This document shows, one piece after another, positions 11,045-22,154 of a stretch of DNA of 36,160 nucleotides; the first letter of the stretch is position 1; every line of letters starts with the position of its first letter. Both the position numbers and the translations under genes were made by a program. This DNA comes from Gryganskiella cystojenkinii (lineage: Eukaryota; Mortierellomycota; Mortierellomycetes; Mortierellales; Mortierellaceae), in assembly GCA_015852425.1 (NCBI GenBank), contig JAAAIG010000032.1, positions 1-36,160 on the forward strand, read 5' to 3'. Under the pieces are notes generated by a model. That model did no database searches, was not told where the DNA came from, and saw only the letters and a program-made list of their open reading frames with translations.

Positions 11045-12740
11045 ATGACTTTCCAGTCGAGGATCCTTATCCTCGTCCTCGGACTGGTCCTCGCATGCAC
11101 TGGTGCAATGGCTGGTCAAGGTTCCCGGGATAACAGCTGTTCTTTTGGATACAACAACACCTATTACATCATGGGAGGAACGGTAGAGTTGTATATGGAT
11201 ACCTCAACGGTCTCTTAGTAAAAGTACTTCCATAACTGATGAAACATCTTTTCTGTGAAAAAAAATATTAGTTTTTCAACTTCACAAACTTCCTCAGCAC
11301 GCCGCTTCCCTTGACACTTGGTGACACCTTCACCTGGACCGCACTCCCTGATCCACCACAATGGACTGCAATGCCCAGTGTTGATTCTACTCCTCAGTTC
11401 CATTGTGCAGTCAATCGCGATGGCAAGGTCTTTCTCTTTGGTAATGCCGTCGGTTTTGCAATCTACGACATTCACACCCGCAGCTGGTCCACGACCGCGC
11501 CTACCTTCAAGGCTCCGATTGCGATGTCGAATCTGCTGAATCAGCAAGGTCTTAATGCCGCTGTTCATCCGGATGGTTACACTATCTCCATCTTGACCAG
11601 CAGTCCTCAGGCCTACTATATGGAGCTGGACAGTCGCACAATGACCCTCCAGGGTGTGGCCGTGCCTGGTTTCACTCAGAACGTACACGGGTTTTGCATG
11701 GACGTTGTCGCGACAAATCCCCCGACCCCTGTTGCCTGTGCCGGCTCCACTTCAGCGGTTTACTCGGGTGCCTGCTGGCAGTTTGGACTGGGATCCTCGG
11801 CCTCATTCCCTTTCACGAGTCTCCCCTCAGGATCACAGGACGGTTGTTCACTCTTAGCATACAACTCAGAGTTTATGATCATCCCTGGGTACTTACAGGG
11901 CTATCACACGAGTCCTCCGAGCGCGACCGCCATAAACCCCGACACAACCATTTATAATTTTGCCGCCCCCAAGGGCTGGTCCACCATCTCGAACGCTCAA
12001 CAGCCGAAACAGCTCCCGCTACGAGTGTACATGGCTGCGACTGTGATGCCAGGAACGGACACGGCTATCTTGTTTGGAGGCTATCAACCAGGACTAAATC
12101 TCGTGTACGGAGACATGTACCTTGTCGACATGAAGAATGGCAACTGGGCCAATACCATCAACGCAGCTGCGAACCCGTTCCCGTCCCCATCGTCGACAGC
12201 TTCCCCTTCGACAGCTTCCCCTTCCACGGTCCCAACAGCCCCCACAACCGGAGGTGATGGCGGCAAAGAAGGGGGCAGCAACACAGGTGCTATTGCTGGT
12301 GGTGCTGTCGGTGGTGTTGCTGTTTTGGGTATCATTGCTGGCGCTCTGGTTTACCGGAAACGCCAGTCGCAGTACAGCAGCACGGCGTATAGGCCTGAAA
12401 CGATTGATATAAGTGAGGCAAGTCTTGACACTCTTTCTCTTTACTTCTTTTAGCACCATGTTTAATCCCGCTTTTTTTCTAACTCTATTTTCTCTTACTC
12501 CTACTCTGTCTCAAAATAGTCACCCAACAAGACCGAGCCAGATACGGGTTCGTCCCCGAAGACGGCTCCATCGCCTTGGAGCCAACAGACTCAAAGCCAG
12601 AATTCGTACCAGGCTCGAAATCCTCAGATTGCCCTCGCAGGAAATCCATCGGCGCCCCATACTGTGAGACTACCAGGACCTCAGGGGTTCATGCCATCAC
12701 CACAAGGACCACATGCTGCATTCGAAGGACCGTAGTTTAA
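11045..12740 (+). CDS. Kelch/galactose-oxidase-like membrane protein, paralogue 1
   Basis: Exons are 11045-11182, 11272-12412 and about 12520-12740, about 499 residues. Residues 1-24 form a signal peptide. A Kelch-type beta-propeller ectodomain follows (VFLFGNAVGFAIYDIHTRSW, AVHPDGYTISILT, TAILFGGYQPGLNLVYGDMYLVD). Next come a Ser/Pro/Thr stalk with repeated ASPST, a Gly/Ala-rich transmembrane helix at about 384-407, and a basic cytoplasmic start RKRQ. Introns are 89 and about 107 bp. The first two exons match the neighbouring gene at 13436 in sequence and intron position, so the pair is a tandem duplication. The last exon is uncertain: splicing at 12520 keeps similarity to the paralogue (DGSIALEPTDSK against NGTALEMDSRSR). 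A second acceptor at 12542 would open a different, Pro/Gln/Ser-rich frame stopping at 12735. Cell-surface or wall sensing is a guess from topology; no catalytic residues of galactose oxidase were identified. Confidence 0.83.
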
Positions 12741-13308
12741 TGACTTAGTCTATTACCCTCGCTTTGCCTGTCATGTTTTAGGATCGCTCCCACACGGTGA
12801 TTTTTTTAAAAATAACTTAGTATTTATTAAAGCGAGCAAAGAATAATACACAGAACTCGTGCGCGCACTGCGTCAGGGCTGTGCTGGAACTAGTTGGGAC
12901 GAAAATGGCGCGCAAAAAGAGTGACGATCGTCGGGATGTTTCTTTATTTTTTCTGAGTACTTCCTGCTTCTGTTAATTCCCCAGTCTCGCGGCTCATCCA
13001 GGCATGTTATCAAATGGGAATGCGAGCCCAAAAAAGTGGAAAAAGGAAGGCTTGTTTTTGTAGAGTGCATGCCCATCAACTCCGCCGCACGAGTGTTTTT
13101 ATGTTTGTTCGATTTTTCAGACTTTAAGTATCACACACAACTGCTCATTTTTTTCCCTTCATTTCGCTTGTCTCCTTCTCCTCGGAAGGAAAGAGGCGAT
13201 GCAATCGCAAGGTTTACCCTTGGCACTTTGCTTTTTCTTGACGTTCTTATTTTTTTAACTGGTCCACCGTTCCACTCTATTATCTTTTTTGTCTTTTTTC
13301 CCTCCGAC

Positions 13309-13339
<31 letters not shown>

Positions 13340-13435
13340 GTTGGCTTTCTTTCGTTTTCTCTTTCTGTGTCAACTTCTTCCTCTCCTCTCTCCTTCATTC
13401 CCCTCTCAACTTCTAACCCCCTCAACAACTGTACC
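12741..13435. promoter_or_regulatory. Intergenic region between Kelch paralogues with a T10-G22 homopolymer junction
   Basis: About 700 bases lie between the tandem genes. The notable content is a run of ten T followed directly by twenty-two G (13309-13340), about 95 bases before the ATG of paralogue 2. C/T-rich sequence follows, probably 5' UTR. Low-complexity open frames across the G run (poly-Gly or poly-Pro) are artefacts. Confidence 0.6.
13309..13340 (+). repeat. Homopolymer tract T(10)G(22)
   Basis: Ten thymines at 13309-13318 are followed without interruption by twenty-two guanines at 13319-13340. This is the longest G run in the window. It lies in the presumed promoter or leader of the second Kelch gene. 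Its true length may be misread, since such runs are error-prone in sequencing. Confidence 0.9.
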
Positions 13436-15307
13436 ATGTCAGGACTGACGGCCGCGATACTCCATATTCTGGTGTTCATCCTGGCACCTTCAATAGTCAA
13501 TGCTGTTGACCTTGGATACCGTTTCGACAGCTGCTCTTTTGGATATAACAACGTCTACTACATTCTCGGAGGCTCGGTAAGTTGCTACTTAACTCGAACG
13601 AACATCTGTTATTTCATAATATCTCTTCTAACCTTGACGCCTTCGTGTCCGACTGAACCAATTTTTCCTTTTCAAAAAAAAAGTAGTTTCAGTCCTCAAC
13701 CAATTTTATAAGTGCGCCACTTGTCGACAGCGGATCAATGAACTTCATCTGGACGTCACTTCCAGATCCTCCTCAATGGCTAACGATGACCCAGGTTGGA
13801 GGCTGGCCTGAATTTGATTGTGCCGTCAATAGGGATGGAATCGTGTTCCTGTTCGGGAACAATGTTGGCTTTGCCACGTACAGCATCCCCAAAGGTGCCT
13901 GGAACACGACCCAGCCAAAATTTTCATCCTCGGTCAACATGAGCAACCTTTACAACCAGCAAGGGGTGGGCGCGGCAGTGCACCCAGACGGATACACGAT
14001 TTCGATCCTTACAACTTCTCCATCGCCAACATATATGGAACTTGACAGTCGAGCCATGACCATCTCTGGGTCACCTGCCACAGGAGTTACGGCGAACTTG
14101 CATGGATTCTGTATGGGTGTTGTGCCGACTTCGCCACCGATTCCAGTCGCTTGTGCAGGTTCGGCCATGGGCACCTACATTGGAACATGTTCGCAGTTCT
14201 CGCTCAAAGAGGCCCCCTCTCTAATTGAAGGAGGTCTGAAGGTGACCCAAGACGGATGTAGTCTGATGACCTACAAAGATGGGTTTGTCTTCTTTCCAGG
14301 GTACCTTTCGACCTATCATGACACCCTCACCAAGAACCCGCCGAGCCCAGTCTACAACGCAACCAACCCGGACATGTCCCATTACAACATGACGACCAAG
14401 GCCTGGACAACCATCTCAAATCTTCAGGGCCAGAATTATATACCGTTGTTGGATTATGCGAGCGCAACGGTCATGCCCGGAACAGGAATTGGGATTTTGT
14501 CCGGCGGTTTGAACCCGGCAACGAACATTCCCTATAACGGCACCCAAGCCTACGACCTTTCGACCAATAGCTGGGTCATATCTCTACCCCCCGCTTTGAA
14601 CCCATTACCATTTCCGGATACGACCCCAACCCCGAGCCCGACATCATCGACATCGACACCGAAATCAAGCTTAGCTGGGATTATAGGTGGTGCTGTGGGA
14701 GGATTGGTGGTCTTGAGTGCCACGATCGCGGGATTCTTTCTCTACAGGCGGCGGCATAGGAGGTTACCGTACGAGCGCCCCAAGATGTTTGGACCCGATC
14801 ATATGGAGATGGATGACTCGAACGTTAGTTACAATTTCACTCGTTGTGTTGTCATTGTCGTTCACTCACGTTACGCTTTGACTCAGAACGGGTCAATCCC
14901 GAGACATTCATATTTATTAACGAGCATTCTTTTATTTATTTCGTCTTTCGCCCCTCCAACAAATACAGCTGCTAATCCATAATGGTACGGCCCTGGAGAT
15001 GGATAGCAGGAGTCGATTAGAATCCTATAGCCGCGATCCATCCGAGTCCCGGAACGGCAGGGGAGGTTTTGCAGATTCAGGTTACAGGACTAATGGTCAT
15101 CTGCCGTCAGAGTCTGTAAATCTCAGAGGAGGATATGTACCACCTCAATCCGATGACGGACGTCTATCAGAGCTGGGTCGAACAAAGACGACGACCTCGT
15201 CTGAAGAGTATCTGAAGCGGATCGGACGAAATCCACAAGGCGTGGATCCAGAAGCGATGGCTCTGCGCCAGAATCCCCATGCGATTTTGGACCGAGAGTT
15301 TGCGTAA
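13436..15307 (+). CDS. Kelch/galactose-oxidase-like membrane protein, paralogue 2
   Basis: Exons 13436-13576, 13687-14823 and 14969-15307 give 538 residues; introns are 110 and 145 bp, both phase 0. Residues 1-23 are a signal peptide. The start of the ectodomain carries SCSFGYNNVYYILGG, nearly identical to paralogue 1 (SCSFGYNNTYYIMGG), and the first splice site falls at the same residue in both. Propeller-type segments include VFLFGNNVGFATYSI, AVHPDGYTISILT and IGILSGGLNPATNIPYNGT. Several N-X-S/T sites are present. A Thr/Ser/Pro stalk leads to a transmembrane helix at about 375-401, then RRRHRR and a roughly 130-residue cytoplasmic tail rich in Ser, Arg and Asp. The layout is that of a type I cell-surface protein. 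Ligand and function are unknown. Confidence 0.88.
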
Positions 15308-15329
15308 TGGGGGGATTTTCTGTAACACC

Positions 15330-15335
15330 AATAAA
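15330..15335 (+). terminator. AATAAA polyadenylation signal after Kelch paralogue 2
   Basis: A perfect AATAAA lies 23 bases after the stop at 15307, inside an A-rich stretch. It is supported by position and motif only. Confidence 0.4.
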
Positions 15336-15578
15336 AAATAATCAAGTATCGATCGCCAGGTGCAACCGGTTCGGGTAGTCTCTTTTGCACTTGAAAGAGG
15401 GCAAAGTCACGCCACCAAAATCAGAATCAAAAAAGTGCTTAGTCTTCATGTCTGTTTTGTTTCGTTACCATTCCTCGCGGCGATCGTCCATTCCGAGTGC
15501 CTTTTGAATGTGTGAAAGAGAGGCCTCCATCCCCCCCTTTACTTCTCTTCCAATCCCTTCTTCGTCCTCTTCATTATA

Positions 15579-18500
15579 ATGTCAAAGAACAGCGCAGCTG
15601 CACCTCGGGCAAGTTCTGCTCGAGTAAATGTCGCACCGCGATCATCGACCCCAAACAGAGTCCTCATGATCAACATGGAAGATGCCACCGACGACGAGGC
15701 CATGTCCTCTGGAGCCTCAACACCCACTTCATTCACAAAAACACTTGCCGGTCTTTCAATCCTCACCCAGACTTCAGTCGCTCCAGGTTTGGTCATGTTG
15801 CCTGCTGTGCCATCCGAACCTATCACGCCATCAGTCATGGGTCATGTACCACCACCCCCATCTTCGCCCAACAGTAGCCGACTCTTTGTGTCGGCCGTGG
15901 CGATTCCATACGGAAGGCAAACAGGCAGTATGTGAAAAGGCGGACGTCTGCCAATGACATTACCCGTTAACTCTCATAACGTCTGTTAACAGTTTCGTTA
16001 CCAAAGCTGCTAAGGTTTCTCAATAACCCCTTTTTTCGCTTCACTTTTTCTTTCTTGTATTGCAGACGGTTCAAGTTTACACTCAGGAATAAGCTCGAAT
16101 CAAAGAATGTACCTTGAAGAAGCCAACGTGTATCATCCAGATATGACCAGGGATGTGCGCGAGTCGTTGGCAAAGAACCTGGAGATGACGTATGACCAGG
16201 TAAAGTAGAGGAGAGCGAAAACACCTTTCCAACCTGGCATGCTTTTTACTAGCTTATACACAAATGCGATCTCAATGACAATTATTGAATACTAATGCCG
16301 CTGTGTTAGGTAACCCAGTGGCTCATGGATCACGGACAAGCAGACACGACCATTGAGCACCCGAACAACCATGAACGAATCAGAACAACCGCGGCCAGTT
16401 TACAGGAACGTATATCAGAACCTGTAAAAATCACAAAAACCTTGGACAGCTCTACTCCGGGAACCGTAATTACATCTACAAGTAAGCAGGGATTTCACTT
16501 TTTATTGTTTTTTCAACCATCTATTTTGGTCCGCAGTGTAGCTGATAAACAATTATGATCCATACGTTCTTCATTTGAAATAGACAAACGTCAGCTGGAG
16601 CCAGAACACGAGGACTCTGGGTAAGAGTGTGATTATGTGAGAAGTGGAAATGACCTTTTTTCGGTGTTCATTAATCGATTGATCATCAATGATACTTTCC
16701 ATAATAGCGAGGACGGTGTTCTTGGAAGCTCTACCTTATGGCACCATAAGTTGGCGACTCCAAACAAAGTTTCCCGACCTAGGGCGGCGGATACAACCCC
16801 GAGTCATGTGCTTAATAATAAGGTAGTTTCGACCTTCCATATGTTTTATGGCCGGTTCCAAGCATACCAGCTTGACTTTAATAACGGCTGCTTTGTTGCC
16901 ATTTAATCTTTATTTTGCAGTTGCGATCTGCCGATGTGACGCGTCAGTTGTCTTCGATTCTCCGAGGAGGCGCGATTGTCCAAGAGGAGAATGTGAAGCA
17001 ACTCTCCTCCATTATGACCATGACGTCCGAGTCAGCAGGAAAAAAACCAATCTTGAACGCCATCCTGAACACAAAATTTTCGGTTGTCTTAAAAGCGTAA
17101 GTTGCCTTGCTTTGACATCATGTGAGCAGAAGATTAAGGTGGTCATCCATCTTAAGATCAATTAATACTTATTTGAAATACCTAATTCTTCTGTGTGTAG
17201 TTTCATACAGTCGTCCGGACTGAGGACTATGCAAACCTGGCTACAGGAGGCCATGGAAGATCTAGAGTCCAATACAAACAAAGAATTGGTTATGCAGTGC
17301 CTAAGGATCTTGAGCTCTTTGCCGTTCTCCAGAAGCGAGGATCTGCTAAATACCAGCTTTGGAAGAATCGTGAAGAGGCTTTCTAACAGGATCACAGATA
17401 CGCCTGGTAAGAAGACATACCGTGTCGAAATCTATGCTTGTAAAATGCACACGACTTCATTTTGTTTTGTTTAACGTGCCACCCTTTGACTCTCCTAGGG
17501 GACAAAGTTGGCATTATGGCTACAGAACTTGTTGAAAAATGGGATCGCATGACCGAAGGTACACAAAGTTCGACTCCGAAGCCGGTACTGAACAGCCGCA
17601 GTGGCAGTAACAACCACAGCAAAGCAAGCGGCGTATCAGGGACTCCAGCGTCACGCCTCCACGGGGTAAGTTCGCGTCACTGAAGAACAAAGGCAGGATA
17701 GGACTTTTTTCTGTTTCCACTTTACCAACCGTTTTATTTTCTATTTTGTTTTTTCAATCGCAGTTCACGGATTTGTCTGCGCTACCAAGTTTTAACAAAA
17801 TCAAATCAAGTGCATCTGCAGGAATCGAAAAACGAAAGTCCAACATCAGCGCCAACACAAACTTCTTCCAAGAGATTGCTCCCAACGTCTCTCCAAAAAG
17901 CCGTCCACTCGCAATCAGAACTGGTGGGAAACCGACCTTTGAGTCGAAAAAAACCGTGGATGGGAGCAGCTCACCAAGATCGCCGACGACCAATGGGCGC
18001 ACGAAACGCGGACGCGACGAAGATATCACAAAGGATGGTCGTCCCTCAGAACCATCACGACCAATTGTCTTGCAGATGACGATGCCAGTTTTGTCAGGAG
18101 GATTATTACCGATGACCCTCGCGACTCCAGCTACTGCCACACCGAAGGAAAAGTCAAATGAAAAGACGAATGAAAAGCCGAAGAAAACTGTCCGGTTCAA
18201 GGCGGGCGATGAGCTAGAGGAGATCCGAGAAATCGAGTCCCGGCAGGACCGACCCATGGAAGACTGGGTTGCAGAAATGAGCGACTCGGATACCGAGTGG
18301 GACAGCGGCGATGACGTTGATCTTAACGGAGTGTACCAGCAAGACAATTCGAATATGTCCTTTGGGTTGAGAATTGATCTCGAGCCACCGCAAGAGACTC
18401 CGAGGCGACCCGCGTTTTTGATGCCGGAGAGTGAAATCGCGACCCTGGTTCGTGGAGACTCATGGTTCCACCCTCCACTTGTATCATTGGCAGGAGTGGA

Positions 18501-19009
18501 TGTCGTTCCCAGACGTATCGTTAGCAGTGAATTGGACTCTGAAGAGGCCGTGCAGGAAGAGTCTGTGCCACAACTACTGAGCGGTCCGCCTAGGGTTATT
18601 CAATGGACCCCATTGGAACCTCCGACTACGCCGCTGTCCCCTACAACGGAGCAGCTCTCGGTCCCTATCGTGCCACTGTTCGAGGTAAGCATTATCGTTC
18701 TTTTTCATTCTTGTCAACTATGGTGTGCTGCTGCTATATGGAAAAAAATGGCTGTGAGAGAAAGCGCGCCATCGAAATACTGAGATGTGTTTGTTGTAAT
18801 AGGCGGATACAGTGGATCACGCGCCAGAGTTGCGCCAAGCCCTGAACGTCATCCTTCAGTTTCTGGAGCCGCCACCACCATATAATGGCCTTCTCGAGGC
18901 GCAGCCATATCAACATCAGCAACATCAGCAACAACAACAAAAGTACCAACAAGAGCAATTCAAGCAGTACCGCGACCCGCAGAGCCAACCACCGTCGTCG
19001 GTCTCGTAG
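15579..19009 (+). CDS. PNUTS/Ppn1-like protein: homeodomain-like segment, TFIIS-N (LW) domain, RVxF PP1-docking motif
   Basis: Ten exons: 15579-15927, 16066-16199, 16310-16481, 16584-16620, 16708-16822, 16921-17096, 17201-17406, 17499-17665, 17764-18684, 18803-19009. Together they give 827 residues with every phase matching. Around residues 128-173 is a divergent homeodomain-like stretch (RESLAKNLEMTYDQVTQWL). Around 310-412 is a helical domain resembling the TFIIS N-terminal/LW fold (GLRTMQTWLQEA, VMQCLRILSSLPF, FGRIVKRLS, ATELVEKWDRM). KTVRF at 593-597 fits the RVxF consensus for protein phosphatase 1, followed by GDELEEIREIE. The C-terminus is Gln-rich. PNUTS (animals), Ppn1 (fission yeast) and LUMINIDEPENDENS (plants) recruit PP1 to RNA polymerase II termination; that function is inferred here. 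A generic TFIIS-N protein such as IWS1 is less likely given the PP1 motif. Confidence 0.78.
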
Positions 19010-19015
19010 AAAAAG

Positions 19016-19021
19016 AATAAA
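19016..19021 (+). terminator. AATAAA polyadenylation signal after the PNUTS-like gene
   Basis: AATAAA starts seven bases after the stop codon at 19009. If used, it is unusually close to the stop, but the next gene begins only about 130 bases on. Confidence 0.3.
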
Positions 19022-19150
19022 ATGAAAGCCTTTCTATTTCGCTTGAGGGGCGCCGCTATTTTTTCCATTCACTTTTCGCCGACAAAGTCTACTTCCATTC
19101 TCACTCACTCACACTCACACACTCATGGACCATTCAAAGCGCTGTTTATC

Positions 19151-20759
19151 ATGGCATCAAGCGAACAAGGAACATTCGAGAAAAGCGCTGTCATTAACAC
19201 AGACTCAGCCTCGGTATACATACACTTGACTTGTCATGTTTGGACGGCAACATGAAGGACTTGCATTGAAGGCACGTATTAACCGCGATTTACACCTCTG
19301 TTTTTAAACTGTTTAACATCACTTTGCTGGACAGTAGCTGATCGCCCTCGCCGCCGAGCTTGCCAAACACGATGAAAAGTTTCAAAGGATCAAAGGCACC
19401 GGTGGTGGAATCAAAGCACCACGGTCCGTCAAGGTGAGGAAACTATGAAAATTGCAAAGAAAAAGAAAAAGTTTCGTCGTCCGCCATCATGGGCGATTTA
19501 TTACGCTTTCATCTTATTTATTCCCTCCTGACTCGGATAGAAACCTACGGTTTGGCAACGACATAACCCAGGACTTGTGAATCGGATAAAGAAGAACGAT
19601 GTCAGTCACAAGAGCGAGGATCCCGAAGGCGAAGCTGCCAGACAGAAGGCCTTGGAACGGAAAGCGAAGATGTATGAACGGTTGAAGAGAGGCGAAGAAG
19701 TCCCGGATCGGATCCGAGAGGAGCTCTTGGTCGAGTTTGAATATGGATACAAAGGGCGTGGACGGAGACGTGGACGAAGAGACAGCAGCGGCACCGACAG
19801 TCAAAGCGATTACAGTGATCAATCCCGGAGTCAGAGTCGTAGCAGGAGTCGGTCAAGAGACGGCCAAGACTGGGACCGTGACGAGTCCAGGGCACTGGCA
19901 CGAGATCCAAGAGATTACAAGGTAAAAAGAGAACGATGAGGATGTTGACGACTATGTGCATTTTTGTTCTAAATGCAAAAATCATATTTTTTTAACATCT
20001 TTTTCATTTTTATATCGTAGGATGATCCCTGGGTGGAACATGAGGATGAGTTTGGTCGGACGAGACTGGTCCGAAAGTCAGAGGTTCCAAAACCAGCAGC
20101 GGCACAACCACCTGATCACCGTCAGGCACAGGGGTAACAGAAAAAAAAAGAGTGACAAAGATTGCGAAGGAGTCATAATAGGGCCCATTTTTACAAAGAG
20201 GTTGGATAAGTGGCGCATATTTCCCATATTGATATCTTATTTATTATCGTCAATAGGATCCACAACCCTTTGAATCCTTTTCCAGTTTTCCAGAACCCAG
20301 ACGCGGTCGAGAAACAGGAATGGATCCGAGATGCGACGGGAGAGATGAAGAATATGGGCACATTTGGCAGCAGAGTTAACAGTCAGGGTCAGAGACATTA
20401 TGACAACACGACGGAGAGACGAGCACGGGGCGTGGGCTTTTATGCGTTCTCTCAGGATGAGGATGAACGTCAACGACAGATGCGAGAACTCTTGGAGATG
20501 CGTTCGCAGGTAAACAAAAAAGGGAAAGAAAAGAAAGCAAGGACTCACCCTGCATTGCCACCTCGCGGATTTTTGTTATAGCTACTAATTCGTCGACATA
20601 TTCTGGTCCTTATTTGAATTTCACCTATAGACAGAGAGAAAGATTGCACAGCACAAGAGTCTTCGGGACAAGCGCAGGGACGAGATTGCGGAGCGGAAAC
20701 GACTGATTGCCCAGAAACGGTTAAAGTCGCTAGCCAGCACAATAGTTAGTAATGTCTAG
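19151..20759 (+). CDS. CCDC174: CCDC174 family protein (splicing/exon-junction-associated)
   Basis: Six exons: 19151-19213, 19338-19433, 19541-19921, 20021-20133, 20257-20509, 20631-20759. They give 344 residues. The family signature runs the length of the protein: LIALAAELAKHDEKF, KPTVWQRHNPGLVNR, ALERKAKMYERLKRGE, DDPWVEHEDEFGRTRLVRK, and RGVGFYAFSQDEDERQRQM. A basic coiled-coil C-terminus contains KRRDEIAERKRLIAQKR. An Arg/Ser-rich stretch of alternating S-R pairs lies just before the DDPW segment. The fourth splice (donor at 20134, acceptor ending 20256) is fixed by the reading frame: only that pair continues into IHNPLNPFPVFQNPD. Human CCDC174 is a nuclear protein tied to the exon-junction complex and spliceosome. 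The same role here is family inference. The start follows the upstream stop by 141 bases on the same strand. Confidence 0.9.
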
Positions 20760-22154
20760 TAAAAGAAGGAAGGATATTGTCCTACTGTATGTATTTCTCT
20801 CGCGATTTATTTTGTCCTTTAAGATCCCCCTTTGAGTTGACAGTGAGTGAAAAAATAATAACGATGCAACGGACCGAGGACCTGTCATTGCCTAGTGGAT
20901 AAAAAACCCTTAGAAAAGGGCACTCCAAATCGTACCCATTGGTGAATGGTTAGTGGTTGCTTTGTTCGAACCCAAACGTAGCGGATAGGGTTACGCTTGT
21001 TTATGGACCCTGAAATTACTCTCTTGCTTCCCCGAGGGGATTTTTTTTATTACTGTCGAGATATTTCAAGGTCACCTCCAGAAAAAGACCGCTGGGACTG
21101 AACTATGCTTGCGGTCACTATTTTTCAGTTGACTAAGAAACTTTCCAAGCGGACTCGCAACGTGCGTGACAGTCTCTTCTTCGCAAATCAGACGCCTTTT
21201 TGCTTGCGGTGCCTCACCGATTCCAATGGTTAAAATAGGAGCTCTCCCCACTTGAAGCGAACAGTTTTCTGCGGTGACACAAGAAAACCGCAAGAAAATA
21301 CTGTAGACACTGACATATTTCAAAAACGAGTTTTCAAAATGTCGTCACTCCCAACGAAAAGAAGGTGTGCTTTCAACAAGGAAACAAAGAAAGAAAGAAG
21401 GAGAAGAGCCTTCATTCGATCACCACCTGCTGGGATTTCAATGCCCGCATATTGTTCTTTCACAAAACAAAAAAAAACTTAGAATTACCGTATCGATCGC
21501 TCGCTGGGCGCAACCATAGGGAGTGCCACACGAGCTCTGACTTGGAAAAAGTATTTCCAACCCAAGCACGTTTTTTGCGTTCATGTTGTTGTTGCGTTGC
21601 ACCTGCTTGCCCCTGTCGATCACCCAAGCAAAAATTATCAGGCTTAACGGTTGGGTTTGCGCAGGGGATTGTGTGTGCCCCAAATGAGTTGATTCTAGAC
21701 CCTCCCTTCGTAAGCAGCCAGTACAGTCTTTCCTTTTTTCATTCTTTGTTTCTCCTCTCTCTCTTGTTTTCTTTCCGTCTTCCTTTCCCTCTCGTTCCTC
21801 CTTTCTCTCCTGTTTTCCCCTCATTTCGTTCATTCACATTTCACATTCAGGTTCATTGGGGTCCTCGTCGTTCACCACTCTCTCTCTCTCCCCTTCTCTT
21901 GTCTCATTCCTTTCCCCCGGACAGTCAGACCTAACTGTCTGCGTTCCCGAGTTCCTTTTATTTATTTCGCGTTTCTAAACAACCACTCCTGTTGGATTCG
22001 GTGTTTCACCTTCAATCCTTGTCCCCCTGATTTTTAATTCATTGCCCCAGAAAAAAATCGCACTGCGTAGATCATCAGTCTTCCGCATCCCCCTCCGCCT
22101 TCATCGACAACAACAACAGCAGCAACAACACACACACACGCACATAAACCCATC
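20760..22154. other. Long intergenic region, no gene recognised
   Basis: Nearly 1.4 kb separates CCDC174 and the 7TM gene. About 20889-20978 contains tRNA-promoter-like words (TGCCTAGTGGATAA, then GTTCGAACC) but no foldable tRNA. From about 21720 the strand becomes strongly C/T-rich. Just before the next ATG come CAA/CAG and CACACA runs, so this end is probably the promoter and 5' UTR. Open frames of up to about 190 codons here are low-complexity and unlike proteins. Confidence 0.5.

Noticed and set aside
10546..11133. 195-codon open frame upstream of Kelch paralogue 1
   Set aside because: Its sequence is mostly translated pyrimidine tract and it overlaps the true Kelch start in another frame.
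19022..19255. Upstream ATG at 19022 as the CCDC174 start
   Set aside because: It would add residues translated from leader sequence directly after the previous gene's polyadenylation signal. The ATG at 19151 gives a sensible acidic N-terminus and an in-frame first splice.
20102..20133. Direct splice from CCDC174 exon 4 to the acceptor just before AACCCAGACGCG (20299)
   Set aside because: The donor at 20134 is phase 2 and would put the next exon out of frame with an early stop; the acceptor ending at 20256 restores the family sequence.
21365..21934. 189-codon open frame in the region before the 7TM gene
   Set aside because: Ser/Phe/Leu/Pro low complexity from a C/T-rich promoter; no domain or plausible start context.
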